From NCBI RefSeq assembly GCF_026339735.1, contig NZ_JAPEQG010000001.1, forward strand, positions 9,020,276 through 9,084,275: DNA of 64,000 bases, written 5' to 3'. Below the pieces are notes generated by a model. It was not told the DNA's origin, made no database searches, and saw only the letters and a program-made list of their open reading frames with translations. The DNA comes from Streptomyces sp. NBC_01669 (GTDB lineage Bacteria > Actinomycetota > Actinomycetes > Streptomycetales > Streptomycetaceae). Positions 16,426 through 25,224 of this stretch are shown here, in pieces (the first letter of the stretch is position 1; the number at the start of each line of letters is the position of its first letter). The position numbers and the translations under genes are program-made.

Positions 16426-16818
16426 GTGAGCACCCCGCCCTCCGCCCGTCTCCGCCCGCCGGTCGCCTACGGCTCCGACTACGCGGCACCTGCTCGTCCT
16501 CGAAGGGCTGGAGGCTGTTCGCAAGCGACCCGGGATGTACATCGGGTCCACCGAAAGCCGTGGCCTGATGCACTGCCTGTGGGAGATCATCGACAATTCC
16601 GTCGACGAGGCCCTGGGCGGCTACTGCGACCACATCGAGGTGATCCTGTACGAGGATGCCTCCGTCGAGGTCCGTGACAACGGCCGCGGCATCCCCATGG
16701 ACGTGGAGCCCAAGACCGGCCTGTCCGGGCTCGAGGTCGTCATGACCAAGCTGCACACCGGAGGCAAGTTCGGCGGTGGCTCCTACGCCGCCTTCGGCGG
16801 TCTGCACGGCGTCGGCGC
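16426..16818 (+). pseudogene. parY: Truncated topoisomerase IV subunit B (ParY/ParE)
   Basis: From a GTG at 16426 the frame starts as a ParE-like leader. A loss of about 2 bases near 16484 shifts it, after which HLLVLEGLEAVRKRPGMYIG, the WEIIDNSVDEALGGYCDH helix and VRDNGRGIPMDVEPKTGLSG are clear. The sequence stops matching after GGSYAAFGGLHGVGA at about 16818, in the ATP lid, so most of the ATPase and all of the toprim domain are missing. It lies directly downstream of gyrB and is non-functional. Confidence 0.85.
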
Positions 16819-17030
16819 CTGGCTACGGCCCCCACCTGGACCGTGATGGAGACGGGATCGGGTGCGACTGGGGGTGACCGCGCTGGGCTGGACAGAGGGG
16901 CGGCTATGCCGCCCCCAGTTCGTCAGTGGGCTTGCTCTGTGGCGCCCGGTAGGGCGCCCCTGCGGCTTCGCCGCTCTGCACCTTCTCGCCGCTGGGTCCC
17001 GTGTGCACACTCGGCGCCTGACTCCAGGAC
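16819..17030. other. Unassigned stretch after the parY break
   Basis: This 210-bp GC-rich stretch contains no recognisable gene. It begins abruptly where parY homology ends, and no terminal repeat was recognised. Confidence 0.4.
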
Positions 17031-17927
17031 TTATACCCGCCGAGTCGTGGCGGTGCGGGTGTGGGTGAGTCGAGCGCGGAGCCGGGCTGCGTCCTGTCCG
17101 GGCGGGAGGCCGTAGGTGCTGCGGTACTCGCGGTTGAACTGGGTTGCGCTCACGTATCCGACCGCCTGCGCGATCTGGGCTGCGGTGGCGTCGCCGGCGG
17201 CCAGGCGCCGCCGGGCCGCCTGCAGCCGCAGGTGTTTTTGGTACTTGAGCGGGCTCATACCTGTGGCTGCTTTGAAGTGCCGGTGCAGACTGGCCGGGCT
17301 CATGTGCGCGACGGCGGCGATCGCGTCGATGCTGAGCGGCTCTGTATAGCGCTCGCAGATCCATCGGGCCACCTGGCGCACCCGACTTGTGGCCGAGTCG
17401 GCCAGCGACCACTGGCGCAGGATGGCGCCGAGAGAGCTGCGCAGCAGTCTGTAGAGGACCTCGCTCTCGATCCGCAGGGCGAGAGGGCGGATGTCCTCAG
17501 GGGTGTCGAGGAGTTCGACCCAGCGAGTGACCGCGTTGACGAGTTCCGGTGTCATCGGCGCACTGACCTGCCCTGCTGCGGCCGACGTGGTGGCCGGGCC
17601 GGTCTCGTCCAGTTCGATGAGCAGGTCGGCGAGCGCTCGACCGTCGAGTTGCATGACGGCAGACCGGTAGGGCACCTTCTCCAGGTCGACGGTGACAGGC
17701 AGGTCGATCGTGGTGAGGAGCATTTCGCCGGCGTGTGCGACCTGGCTTAGATCTCCCGAGGTGGTGCGCTTCGCGCCGTCGGCGACGAAGCAGATCATCG
17801 GCTCGTACAGCAGGCCGGTGGGATCGATGGGTTCGTCGGCCGCGACGAGGGAGAGCCGGGGGATCTTGGTGTCCGAGCCCAGTCCCACGCAGTGCCGGTC
17901 GATGGCCGCGGCTAGCTGATCCAGCAC
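17031..17927 (-). CDS. AraC-family regulator with N-terminal cupin-like (AraC_N) domain
   Basis: A 298-residue protein from a GTG start at 17925-17927. The N-terminal region (PRLSLVAADEPIDPTGLLYE) and CFVADGAKRTTSGD match the AraC_N sensor domain common in regulators of aldo-keto reductase and oxidoreductase genes. The C-terminal AraC HTH has LSIDAIAAVAHMSPASLHRH, FKAATGMSPLKYQKHLRLQ and AQAVGYVSATQFNREYRSTYG. It is divergently paired with the aldo/keto reductase at 18015 across 87 bp. In this family such regulators usually control that reductase. Confidence 0.9.
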   Translation of the reverse strand: MLDQLAAAIDRHCVGLGSDTKIPRLSLVAADEPIDPTGLLYEPMICFVADGAKRTTSGDLSQVAHAGEMLLTTIDLPVTVDLEKVPYRSAVMQLDGRALADLLIELDETGPATTSAAAGQVSAPMTPELVNAVTRWVELLDTPEDIRPLALRIESEVLYRLLRSSLGAILRQWSLADSATSRVRQVARWICERYTEPLSIDAIAAVAHMSPASLHRHFKAATGMSPLKYQKHLRLQAARRRLAAGDATAAQIAQAVGYVSATQFNREYRSTYGLPPGQDAARLRARLTHTRTATTRRV

Positions 17928-18014
17928 GACGTACTTCCTTCCTGAGAGGATCAGGCAATTTTACGCGACTAGTGCCCCACGCCTCCGAGATCCCGCGTCC
18001 CTAACGTTGAGGGC
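17928..18014. promoter_or_regulatory. Divergent promoter between AraC regulator and aldo/keto reductase
   Basis: An 87-bp intergenic segment serves both start codons, so promoters and any operator must lie here. It includes a local AT-rich core (GGCAATTTTACGCGACTAG). No clear dyad was identified. Confidence 0.5.
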
Positions 18015-19025
18015 ATGGCACAGCAAACGACAAACCTCCCCCTGCGGACTCTTGGCAGCCAGGGCCTCCGGGCCGGGGCGATCGGCCTCGGCACCATGGG
18101 CATGACCATCGCCTACGGGACCCCGGACGACCAGAGCAGCATCGCCACGATCCGCCGCGCCTACGAACTCGGCGTCACCCTCTTTGACACCGCCGAGCTG
18201 TACGGCCTGGGCACCGGCAGCAACGAGCAGCTCCTCGGCCGTGCCGTGAAGGAATTCCGCGACGACATCCTGCTCGCCACCAAGTTCGGCTATGACTTCA
18301 CCGACCCAGCCAAGTTCGGGATCGCTCTCGACAGCCGTCCCAAGCACATCCGTGAGGTCACCGAGAACAGCCTCCGCCACCTCGGCACCGACCATATCGA
18401 CGTGCTCTACCAGCACCGCGTGGACCCGAACGTCCCCATCGAGGACGTGGCCGGCACGGTCGCTGAGCTGATCGCCGAGGGCAAGGTGCGCTACTTCGGG
18501 CTGAGTGAAGCCGGTCCCGGAACAATCCGGCGGGCCCACGCAGTCCACCCGGTCTCGGTGCTGCAGACCGAGTACTCGGTGTTCGAGCGGGGTGTGGAGG
18601 CCGACGTCCTGCCGGTGGTCCGGGAACTGGGCATCGGCTTCGTGCCCTACTCGCCCCTCGGCCGGGGCTTCCTCACCGACACCGTCAAACCGGCCGCCGA
18701 GTACCCTGCCGACGACATGCGCAGCACGGACGACCGCTGGCAGCCCGGCAACTACGAGAAGAACCTCGCCGCGGTCCGCGAGCTGACCGCCCTGGCAGTG
18801 AGCAAGGACATCACGGTTACCCAACTGGCCCTCGCCTGGCTGCTCGCGCAGGGCGATGACATCGTGCCCATCCCGGGCACCCGCAGCCCGCAACGCCTGC
18901 AGGAGAACGTGGCTGCCGCGAAGGCCACCCTCACGCCCCAGGACCTCGCCCGTATCGACGAAATCCTGCCGCACGGGGCGGCCGGATCCCGCTACAACGA
19001 GGCAATACTGCCCAACTGGCAGTAA
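18015..19025 (+). CDS. Aldo/keto reductase
   Basis: This 336-residue NADPH-dependent reductase has the AKR tetrad: Asp58 and Tyr63 in LFDTAELYG, Lys90 in LLATKFG and His134 in YQHRVDP. The cofactor-binding C-terminal stretch PIPGTRSPQRLQEN is also present. The RTLGSQGL start and GLGTMGMT motif place it near the YajO/AKR11-13 type. It starts at ATG 18015, is divergent from the AraC regulator, and ends 46 bp before a clear terminator at 19072. The substrate is unknown; a role in detoxifying reactive carbonyls is plausible. Confidence 0.92.
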   Translation: MAQQTTNLPLRTLGSQGLRAGAIGLGTMGMTIAYGTPDDQSSIATIRRAYELGVTLFDTAELYGLGTGSNEQLLGRAVKEFRDDILLATKFGYDFTDPAKFGIALDSRPKHIREVTENSLRHLGTDHIDVLYQHRVDPNVPIEDVAGTVAELIAEGKVRYFGLSEAGPGTIRRAHAVHPVSVLQTEYSVFERGVEADVLPVVRELGIGFVPYSPLGRGFLTDTVKPAAEYPADDMRSTDDRWQPGNYEKNLAAVRELTALAVSKDITVTQLALAWLLAQGDDIVPIPGTRSPQRLQENVAAAKATLTPQDLARIDEILPHGAAGSRYNEAILPNWQ

Positions 19026-19071
19026 CCAACGACACAGCTCACAGCCGACAGCAGGACCCCGTCCAAACCAG

Positions 19072-19107
19072 CCGCGCCCTCCCCCTACCCGCAGGGGGCG
19101 CGGTTTT
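19072..19107 (+). terminator. Rho-independent terminator after aldo/keto reductase
   Basis: CCGCGCCC at 19072-19079 pairs with GGGCGCGG at 19096-19103, followed by TTTT. Confidence 0.75.
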
Positions 19108-19144
19108 GGTGCTCAGCTGTCCGGCCGAGGGGCGCACCAGCGGC

Positions 19145-19710
19145 TCACCCTTCCTCGTCGTCAGGCCCGGCCGCGTCCGGGTCGCGCAGTGGCCGCAGGC
19201 CGCCGCCGGGCGGGGTAGAGGCGGTGAAGCTGTAGCGAGCCAGCACGTTGAGATTGCGACGCTTGAGCGGGGACAGCCGTGCCACGTCCTCGTCGCGGAT
19301 CTCGTGGCCCTCGGCCCGCAGCTGGCGACGGCGGCGTCGATGTACCGAGTGGTCCAGAGCACCACGGCGTTGAGGACCAGGCCGAGCGAGCCGAGCTGGT
19401 CCTCCATCCCGTCCCGGTACGTTTGGTGGATGGTGCCGCGCTTGCCGTGGCACACGTCGCGGGCCAGCTTGTGCCGCGACTCCTGCACGGTGAGCTGCCC
19501 GTTCATCTGCCGACGGTAAGTGTCATCGACCGGGTCGACGACCCGCAGCAGGTGCTCGGTCTTGGCGATCCGCCCGTACTCGGCGAACGCCTGCCCCAAG
19601 GGTGTGGGGTGGCCCTCGCGGCCGAACATCCGCAGCAGGTCGTAGGCACGGACCTGGTTGGTGACCAGGGAACCGGCGACCCGCAGCATGCCCGGCCAGT
19701 TCGCCGTCGC
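19145..19710 (-). pseudogene. Tn3-family transposase C-terminal remnant, frameshifted
   Basis: On the minus strand the frame has NQVRAYDLLRMFGREGHPTP, YGRIAKTEHLLRVVDPVDDT and RGTIHQTYRDGMEDQLGSLG. It then has LNAVVLWTTRYIDAAVA, the typical C-terminal DDE part of Tn3 transposases. A one-base loss near 19322-19325 shifts the frame; the continuing part reads LRAEGHEIRDEDVARLSPLK to a stop at 19145. The N-terminal two thirds are gone. A Tn3 N-terminal piece at 39625-40285 could be from a related element. Confidence 0.82.
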
Positions 19711-20008
19711 CATCGGCCTGCTCGGCGAGGCCCCCGACCTGACCGCGCTGACCGCCGGCGCGAGGAGCCCGCCGAAGTCGCGCTGGGGGCGGCAGCAGAG
19801 AAGGCGGCTGTTTGTAAGCACTTCTTTGGGCTCCGCTGCGAGAACCCGAAGTGGCCCCAGTGATGTACGAAGTTGATCTGGCTCCAGTGGGCTGTCATCT
19901 GCCAGGAGTACGTAAGTGAGTTCTGCCACCGTCGGGCGGAGCGTCCGTCCAGCGGGCAGTGGAAAACCGCTCGACGGATCTATCCGGGGCGGGGCATGCT
20001 CCGCACTC
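19711..20008. other. Unassigned stretch upstream of the GNAT-like gene
   Basis: About 300 bp flank the Tn3 remnant. A plus-strand frame with VAIGLLGEAPDLTALTAG has plausible residues but no start, ribosome site or family. I see nothing else. Confidence 0.35.
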
Positions 20009-20719
20009 GTGACGACGCCGAAGCAGCTCCTGGTCCAGACCGCCGCCCGCAACAACGCCGACTGGTGCGCGGCGATGAGCCGATCGCACGACGTGGCGAG
20101 CGAGTTCGGGACACAAGCCTGGACGGCCCCGACCCGCACACCCCTGTACTACCCCGACGCGGTGACGCTGGTGCCGGGTGCCGACCCGGCCGCGCTGGCG
20201 GAGCGGATCGACATCACCGCGCCCGGAGCCTCGGTCAAGGACAGTTTCGCCGACCTCGACCTGACGGAGGCTGGCTTCCAGGTGCTGTTCGAGGCGCAGT
20301 GGATCCACCGCCCGGCGGGTGCGCCCGCCATCACTTCGGATCTTGTCTGGGACGTGGTGGGTGACCCTGACATGTTGCGCGCCTGGGCGCTCGCCTGGGA
20401 CGGCGGGGACGGCAGCGCGGGCCTCTTCCGGCCCGAGCTGCTCGACGACCCGGCCACCTTCGTGCTCGCCGGACAGTCACCTGGCGGCAGGGTGATTGCC
20501 GGAGCGGTGGCGAGCCGCAGCGACCATGTGGTCGGAATCTCCAATGTCTTCGCCCTGGAAGGCGGCCCTGACGCGGCCTGGCCGGTCGTGCTGGACGCGG
20601 TGCACCGACTATTTCCCGGCCTGCCCGTGGTCGGCTATGAGTACGGGCAGGATCTGGCGGTCGCCGTCCGCCACGGCTTCCAGCCGGTCGCTCCGCTGCG
20701 GATCTGGCTGCAGGGCTGA
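20009..20719 (+). CDS. GNAT-like acetyltransferase domain protein
   Basis: This 236-residue protein has a GTG start at 20009. The N-terminal half is variable; the C-terminal half shows a degenerate GNAT fold: FVLAGQSPGGRVIAGAVASR, then GISNVFALEGG, and the last helix-strand VVGYEYGQDLAVAVRHGFQP ending in APLRIWLQ. The pyrophosphate-binding loop is not canonical, so catalytic activity is uncertain. Homologues are common single genes in Streptomyces. It stands alone between the Tn3 remnant and a hypothetical gene 99 bp downstream. Confidence 0.7.
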   Translation: MTTPKQLLVQTAARNNADWCAAMSRSHDVASEFGTQAWTAPTRTPLYYPDAVTLVPGADPAALAERIDITAPGASVKDSFADLDLTEAGFQVLFEAQWIHRPAGAPAITSDLVWDVVGDPDMLRAWALAWDGGDGSAGLFRPELLDDPATFVLAGQSPGGRVIAGAVASRSDHVVGISNVFALEGGPDAAWPVVLDAVHRLFPGLPVVGYEYGQDLAVAVRHGFQPVAPLRIWLQG

Positions 20720-20818
20720 ACCGGGCCCAGGGCCCCGATGGACACCACTGACACTGCCGTTGCCCAGTTGTAAGTAAGTCGCTGTCCTGTTGGAGTGGTG
20801 CATCCGTAGGATCACGTC

Positions 20819-21304
20819 ATGACTGCCGATACCCCGCTCACCCGAGAGTCGTTCCGGCGCCTCCAGCCGATTAACACGCCCAGGCCGGTGTCTCAGTTGC
20901 CGGATCGTGTCTGGACTGACGAGGACTGGGACCGGATCCGGCGCGGATATCGGGCCCGGGACATGGATGAGAAGTGGAACGTCTTCGTCGAAGGCGATGT
21001 CGTTTTCATGCACAGGAGTTGGACCGGTCACGGCGTCTATGAGGCGTCCTTTGTCCCCGTGGCTGGTGGTGGGAGGAGGATCGCCTCTGCTGTGGTGGAG
21101 GCCGATGGCGAGCGCTCTCGCAGCATGGGCGACGAGTACGATCGTCTGATGATGGAGCTGATCATCAGCGCGATCGTCCTTGGTGAGCCAGCCGCCGACC
21201 TCCGGGCCGGACTCGTGGAGCTGACTGCTCGGGCTTCGGGGAAGAGCGATCTTCCCTCGGGTGTGGTGGAGCACAGTGCTCTGGGATTGCGTTCTGGATC
21301 GTGA
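20819..21304 (+). CDS. Conserved hypothetical protein
   Basis: A 161-residue soluble protein that starts MTADTPLTRESFRRLQPINT. The core MDEKWNVFVEGDVVFMHRSW is followed by GHGVYEASF and a helical end with YDRLMMELIISAIVLGEPA. This core pattern recurs in small Streptomyces proteins without assigned function. It has no signal peptide or membrane segment. It ends just before the convergent recombinase gene set at 21328. Confidence 0.7.
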   Translation: MTADTPLTRESFRRLQPINTPRPVSQLPDRVWTDEDWDRIRRGYRARDMDEKWNVFVEGDVVFMHRSWTGHGVYEASFVPVAGGGRRIASAVVEADGERSRSMGDEYDRLMMELIISAIVLGEPAADLRAGLVELTARASGKSDLPSGVVEHSALGLRSGS

Positions 21305-21327
21305 GCTCTGGAGCCAGGCGAGTGCTG

Positions 21328-21781
21328 TCACGGTCTCGGGTTGTGTGACTGGATCACACGTTGCAAGCGCAGGATCTCGCCGTGTGCCGCGGCCAGTCGT
21401 TGTTCGAGCTCTTGGACGCGCTCTCGGTGGGTGGTGCGCTCACGGCGGAGGGCTTCGGTAAGGGAATGAATCACTGTGCCGTCGTCGGCTGAGGGTGCCT
21501 GCGGGGGAGACTGGTTCTCGGTCCATTGCTGGCCGCGCAAGGTCTCGATGCGTTTGCGCAGGTCGGTATGGGCATAGAGAAAGTCCAGGCTGACGCCGGC
21601 CGCGCAGACAACGGTGCGGAAGTTGATCTCCTCGCTCTCCTTGATCAGCCTTCGGATGCCCGCCTCCGCTCGTTGGACGGCCTGCTGGTGCTTGTCCTGT
21701 GCGGCCCTGCCGGAGGGCAGCGATCCGCCGGTCAGCAGGAGGCACGGTTTGCGGGGCCGTCTCGTTCGGCTGCTTGCTCAT
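21328..21781 (-). pseudogene. DUF6262/TnpC-like accessory protein, frameshifted
   Basis: It begins MSKQPNETAPQTVPPADRRI at 21781. After IAALRQ an extra G in a G-run moves the frame; the downstream frame reads AAQDKHQQAVQRAEAGIRRL, FRTVVCAAGVSLDFLYAHTD and a C-terminal coiled coil with RRERTTHRERVQELEQRLAA, to a stop at 21328. This layout (short HTH with SxxxLY followed by a coiled coil) is the third gene of Tn554-like recombinase triplets. Its start overlaps the stop of the upstream recombinase (ATGA). Confidence 0.75.
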
Positions 21782-23305
21782 GAGTGTGATGCCCCTTTGC
21801 TGTCCGAGGTGTTGGCGGCGTCCTGGTAGCCGGTGCGACCGAGCACGCCGGCCCCGCGGACGACGGCGGTGCTGTCGGTCGGTTGGGCTTCGAGGGCGAC
21901 GATCTCCAGCTGCATGCTGCGGATCTCCGCGTTGCGCTGTCCCATCCAGACGTTGGTCCCGCTCATCGGCTCGCCGTAGCGTTCGGTGTGCCGCGCCTGC
22001 CGGGTGGCGACCAGGGACTGGGTCTCGGCGAATTGGCGCTGGATGTCCGGGAGGAAGGTGCGGTCGGTGGCGAAGTGGTCGCAGCCGTGGCAGGCGTTTC
22101 CCTTGTCACAGGACCGGGTGGGCGGCAGCAGGCAGTAGCCGTTGGGCAGGATGCGGTCGGTGCGGCGGTCGAGCTGCACGAGGTCGAGCATGTCGCGGCG
22201 GTCCATACCGACCTCGCGCCCGTCGCGCCCGATCTTGGCCAGGGCGAGGAACTCGCGTTCCGCGGTGCTCGCGAGGGTCTATGTGCAACGTATCGTCATC
22301 TCCGGGGAGAGGTGGCCGAGGTAGCGCTGGACGACGTGGATGAGGGATCCGGCGTTGATGAGGGTGGTCGCCTTCGTGTGGCGGAGCCGGTGGCTTCGTG
22401 AGTAGAGGAGGAGCTCGCCGCGTGAGTCGCGCAGGTCCAGGTGGTGGCTGAAGTCCTTCAGGACATGGTTGTAGTTGCTGGTCTCCCAGGACTTGGTGCC
22501 GTGCCGGTTGCCGGTAGTCGTCGGGAACAGGTAGCGGATGGTGTCGGCGGGGCCCAGGTGCCAGTGCTCGCGCACCCATGCCTGCTGTTCCCGGATGATC
22601 TCGACCACGTCGCGGCCGACGAGGATGGTGTTCGGTGCCGCGTCGATCTTCGTCTGCTGGTAGTGGAGCCGAACTTGGTCCCGTCCCGCAGCCAGACCGG
22701 CGTGATGTCGCCCCAGCGGACGGCGGTGTTGGCGCGCGGCTCGTGCTCGCGCCGCGGGATGCGCGGGTCCAGCCGCAGCGACCAAATGTCGTGCCGCCAC
22801 CAGTCGACCTCGCTGGCGTACTGCCGCAGCAGCCGCTCCAGCATGCCGCGCAGAGCGTGCTCGGCCCGGAGCCGATGCCCGGGGCAGGCATCCGGCCCCG
22901 GTCGGCGTGGAATCTCCGGGCCCAGGCGGTCATCCACTCGGCCAGCGGTCGGTCGGCGAAGGAGGCGACGTGCGGGTGGCGTGCGATGACGTCGGCGGCG
23001 GTGACCGCCCAGCGGTTCCACTCGCTGGCGTGGACCTGCCTTTCGCCGGTGCGCGCGCAGGTGGCCAGCCACCAGCCGGCCTCACGGCGCATGACCAGCG
23101 GCAAGGCGGTGATGTCCAGCTGGACCTGCCGCGATCCGCGCATGAACACGCCGGCCAGCCGTGGGTCCCGCCCATCGAAGAGTGGCCCGGCGAACACCGG
23201 GTCCAAGCCGTCGATCAGCTCGGCGCTCTGCGCGAACCGGTCCGGGCAGGTCGAACCGCCGGCAGGAACTGACGGGAGGTGGTGATCGGTCATGCCGAAC
23301 TTCAC
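21778..23305 (-). pseudogene. Tyrosine recombinase (TnpB-like of Tn554-type set), several mutations
   Basis: The N-terminal frame runs from 23305 (RQVQLDITALPLVMRREAGW) to about 22885. A second frame follows (LRAEHALRGMLERLLRQYAS to WLRDGTKF), then a third (VRLHYQQTKIDAAPNTILVG to SRSHRLRHTKATTLINAGSL and GHLSPEMTIR). Where RYAHT-type residues with the catalytic Tyr are expected, the sequence gives R-C-T-stop at about 22279. The rest continues in frame to DAANTSDSKGASHS at 21778, including a cysteine cluster CDKGNACHGCDHF. Two frameshifts, a stop and the lost Tyr make it inactive. Its start overlaps the upstream recombinase stop. Confidence 0.8.
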
Positions 23306-24114
23306 TCCAGGCCACGCCAGTTGGCGGTGAACGACTTCCAGTTCGCCAGGGTCTTCAGCTCGGCGTCCTCAGTGACCCAGCCGTAGAGGGTCAGCGTGGT
23401 CTGCACGTCGGCATGGCCCATCCGTCGTATGACCACGTGCTCGTGAGCCCCGGACAGCAGCAGTGCGGTCGCGTGGGTATGGCGCCACCAGTGCGGCGTC
23501 CAGGCAGACGGAACCGCCTTCCCCAATCGGCGCTTGAGGCCGTCGACCAGGTCGTAGACGGTCTCCGGCCGCAGCGGCGCGAGCCACTCGCCGCGACGCA
23601 GGTTGACGAACACCCACCAGTTCTCCAGGTCCACCGCCCGGTGAGCGTCGGCATCGCACAGTTCCCACACGTACTCGCTGTGCAGACGCTCCAGGTCATC
23701 GCTGATGTAGATGCGGCGGAACCGGCCGTTCTTCACCCGCACCCCGGCCGGGTGGTCTTGCCGCGGCACGACCTCGACGAACGGGGTCCCGCCCCGGCCG
23801 ACGTGCCAGTCGCAGTGCTTGAGCGACAGGCACTCGCCCAGCCGCATCCCGGTCTCACTCAGCGTCGTGAACAGCAGCCGGTCGCGCACCGATCCCGACC
23901 ACTGCCCCGAGCCGGCGTCGAAGCGTGCGCACCCGTCGAGGATCGCCTCGGCCTGGGCCGGCTTGAGCACCGGTGCCGGTCCCCGATTGCGGGGTCGGAC
24001 GCGCACCGCCGGGCTCGCATGATCATTTCCACGGTCCAGGTGAGCCAACGCGCCGATGTATCGGCTCTGGGCCCGGCGACCACCGACCCGGTAGAGCCGT
24101 CCGGCGACTGCCAC
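23302..24114 (-). CDS. Tyrosine recombinase (TnpA-like of Tn554-type set), N-terminally short
   Basis: A 270-residue frame with the catalytic set of a tyrosine recombinase: Arg in SETGMRLGECLSL, His-x-x-Arg in TPHWWRHTHATALL, His in IRRMGHADVQTTL and Tyr in LTLYGW. The N-terminal SAM-like DNA-binding domain is largely missing: relatives begin about 100 residues earlier, and here the sequence before SPAVRVRPRNRGPAPVLKP is unrelated. So it is probably truncated and inactive in transposition, though the catalytic domain is open. It is the first gene of the three-gene set 21328-24114. Confidence 0.75.
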   Translation of the reverse strand: MAVAGRLYRVGGRRAQSRYIGALAHLDRGNDHASPAVRVRPRNRGPAPVLKPAQAEAILDGCARFDAGSGQWSGSVRDRLLFTTLSETGMRLGECLSLKHCDWHVGRGGTPFVEVVPRQDHPAGVRVKNGRFRRIYISDDLERLHSEYVWELCDADAHRAVDLENWWVFVNLRRGEWLAPLRPETVYDLVDGLKRRLGKAVPSAWTPHWWRHTHATALLLSGAHEHVVIRRMGHADVQTTLTLYGWVTEDAELKTLANWKSFTANWRGLE

Positions 24115-24279
24115 CCCGTGTACATCGCTCGCAACCAGCCCGGCGGCGGGCCGTCATCGGCTTCACCCTCGGACCCTCTGCCGGCGCCGAGCACTCCCGT
24201 ACGCCGGCCGATGTTCACCCCGCGTCGCTGCGCTCGTGACTGGCGTTTCCTCCCCGTGCAACCCTCGGCCGCGGCCGGG

Positions 24280-25224
24280 TCACAGCACCTTGCGGCGTAC
24301 CAGGAGAGCCAGCACGAGCAGCCCCGGGACCAACGGCAGCCAGACCGTCAGCAGCCGGTAGCCGAGGACGACCGTCGCGGCTGCGCCGCCCGGGATCCCG
24401 GCCGTGACCAGAGCCAGGGCGAGCGCGGCATCCAGGGAACCGATACCGCCGGGGGTGGGCAGCAGGACGGCGGCACTGCTCGCCGCCAGGTACGCCAGGG
24501 CGACCCGGGCGGCGGGCAGCGGCATATCGAGGGCCTGGGTGACGGCGTACACGACGAGGGCGTGCGATGCGGCGAAGGCGAGCGAGCCGCCCCACAATGC
24601 CGCTGCTCGCGCCGGGAGTTCGTGCACCGCCCTCACCTGCGCGAGCGCCGTCTGGAGCCGGTCGCGGATCCGGGTGCGCAGCAGACGGGAGAGGAGTGCG
24701 ATGGTCGCCGCGGCGGACACGAGGAGCATGGCGGGGATGCCTGCGGGAAGGTGCGGCAGGTGGAGGATGCCGGGGCAGGCCACGCTGAGCCCGGTGATCA
24801 GGGCGGCGCGGGAGGTGGCGCTCGCGGTGGCCTTCAGGGCGAGGGCGGTCGCTGTGTCGGTGGGGGTGAGTCCGCAGCGGGTCAAAAAGCGCCAGTTGAC
24901 CGCGCCCGCGCCGACTCCGGCGGGCAGGACGTGGTTGGCGGCGGACGCGGCGAACTGGGCTGCCACCAGCCGTCCGGCGGGCAGTGGTTCGGTGACCGTG
25001 CCCTGCTGGGCGAGGGCCGCGCAGCCCCACGTCAATGCGGCGGCGGTGGCCGCTACGAGCAGCCAGCCGCGGTCGGCGGCGGCCAACTCCTGCGTCCCGG
25101 TGTCGATGACCGTCCAGTGCCGGGCCGCGAGCACGGCCGCGACGAGCAGGACGAGCAGTGTGGCCGCGGTGTGCCAGGAGGCCCGCCTTCCCGAGATGAC
25201 GGGTGCGTCGGACGGTGTGGTCAT
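24280..25224 (-). CDS. Lysylphosphatidylglycerol synthase TM-domain (flippase-like, UPF0104) protein
   Basis: A 314-residue integral membrane protein with about 8 hydrophobic helices. The family motif GVGAGAVNWRFLTRCGLTP is at about residues 98-116, and LLPTPGGIGSLDAALALALV is near 250. Such proteins resemble the flippase half of MprF and are thought to move lipids or lipid-linked sugars. The start ATG overlaps the stop of the upstream glycosyltransferase gene (ATGA), so the two are translationally coupled. The pair diverges from the BlaI-type operators at 26745-26786. Confidence 0.85.
   Translation of the reverse strand: MTTPSDAPVISGRRASWHTAATLLVLLVAAVLAARHWTVIDTGTQELAAADRGWLLVAATAAALTWGCAALAQQGTVTEPLPAGRLVAAQFAASAANHVLPAGVGAGAVNWRFLTRCGLTPTDTATALALKATASATSRAALITGLSVACPGILHLPHLPAGIPAMLLVSAAATIALLSRLLRTRIRDRLQTALAQVRAVHELPARAAALWGGSLAFAASHALVVYAVTQALDMPLPAARVALAYLAASSAAVLLPTPGGIGSLDAALALALVTAGIPGGAAATVVLGYRLLTVWLPLVPGLLVLALLVRRKVL

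Noticed and set aside
15162..16433. Minus-strand open frame of 423 codons opposite gyrB
   Set aside because: It mirrors the codon pattern of the clearly coding gyrB strand and has no motif.
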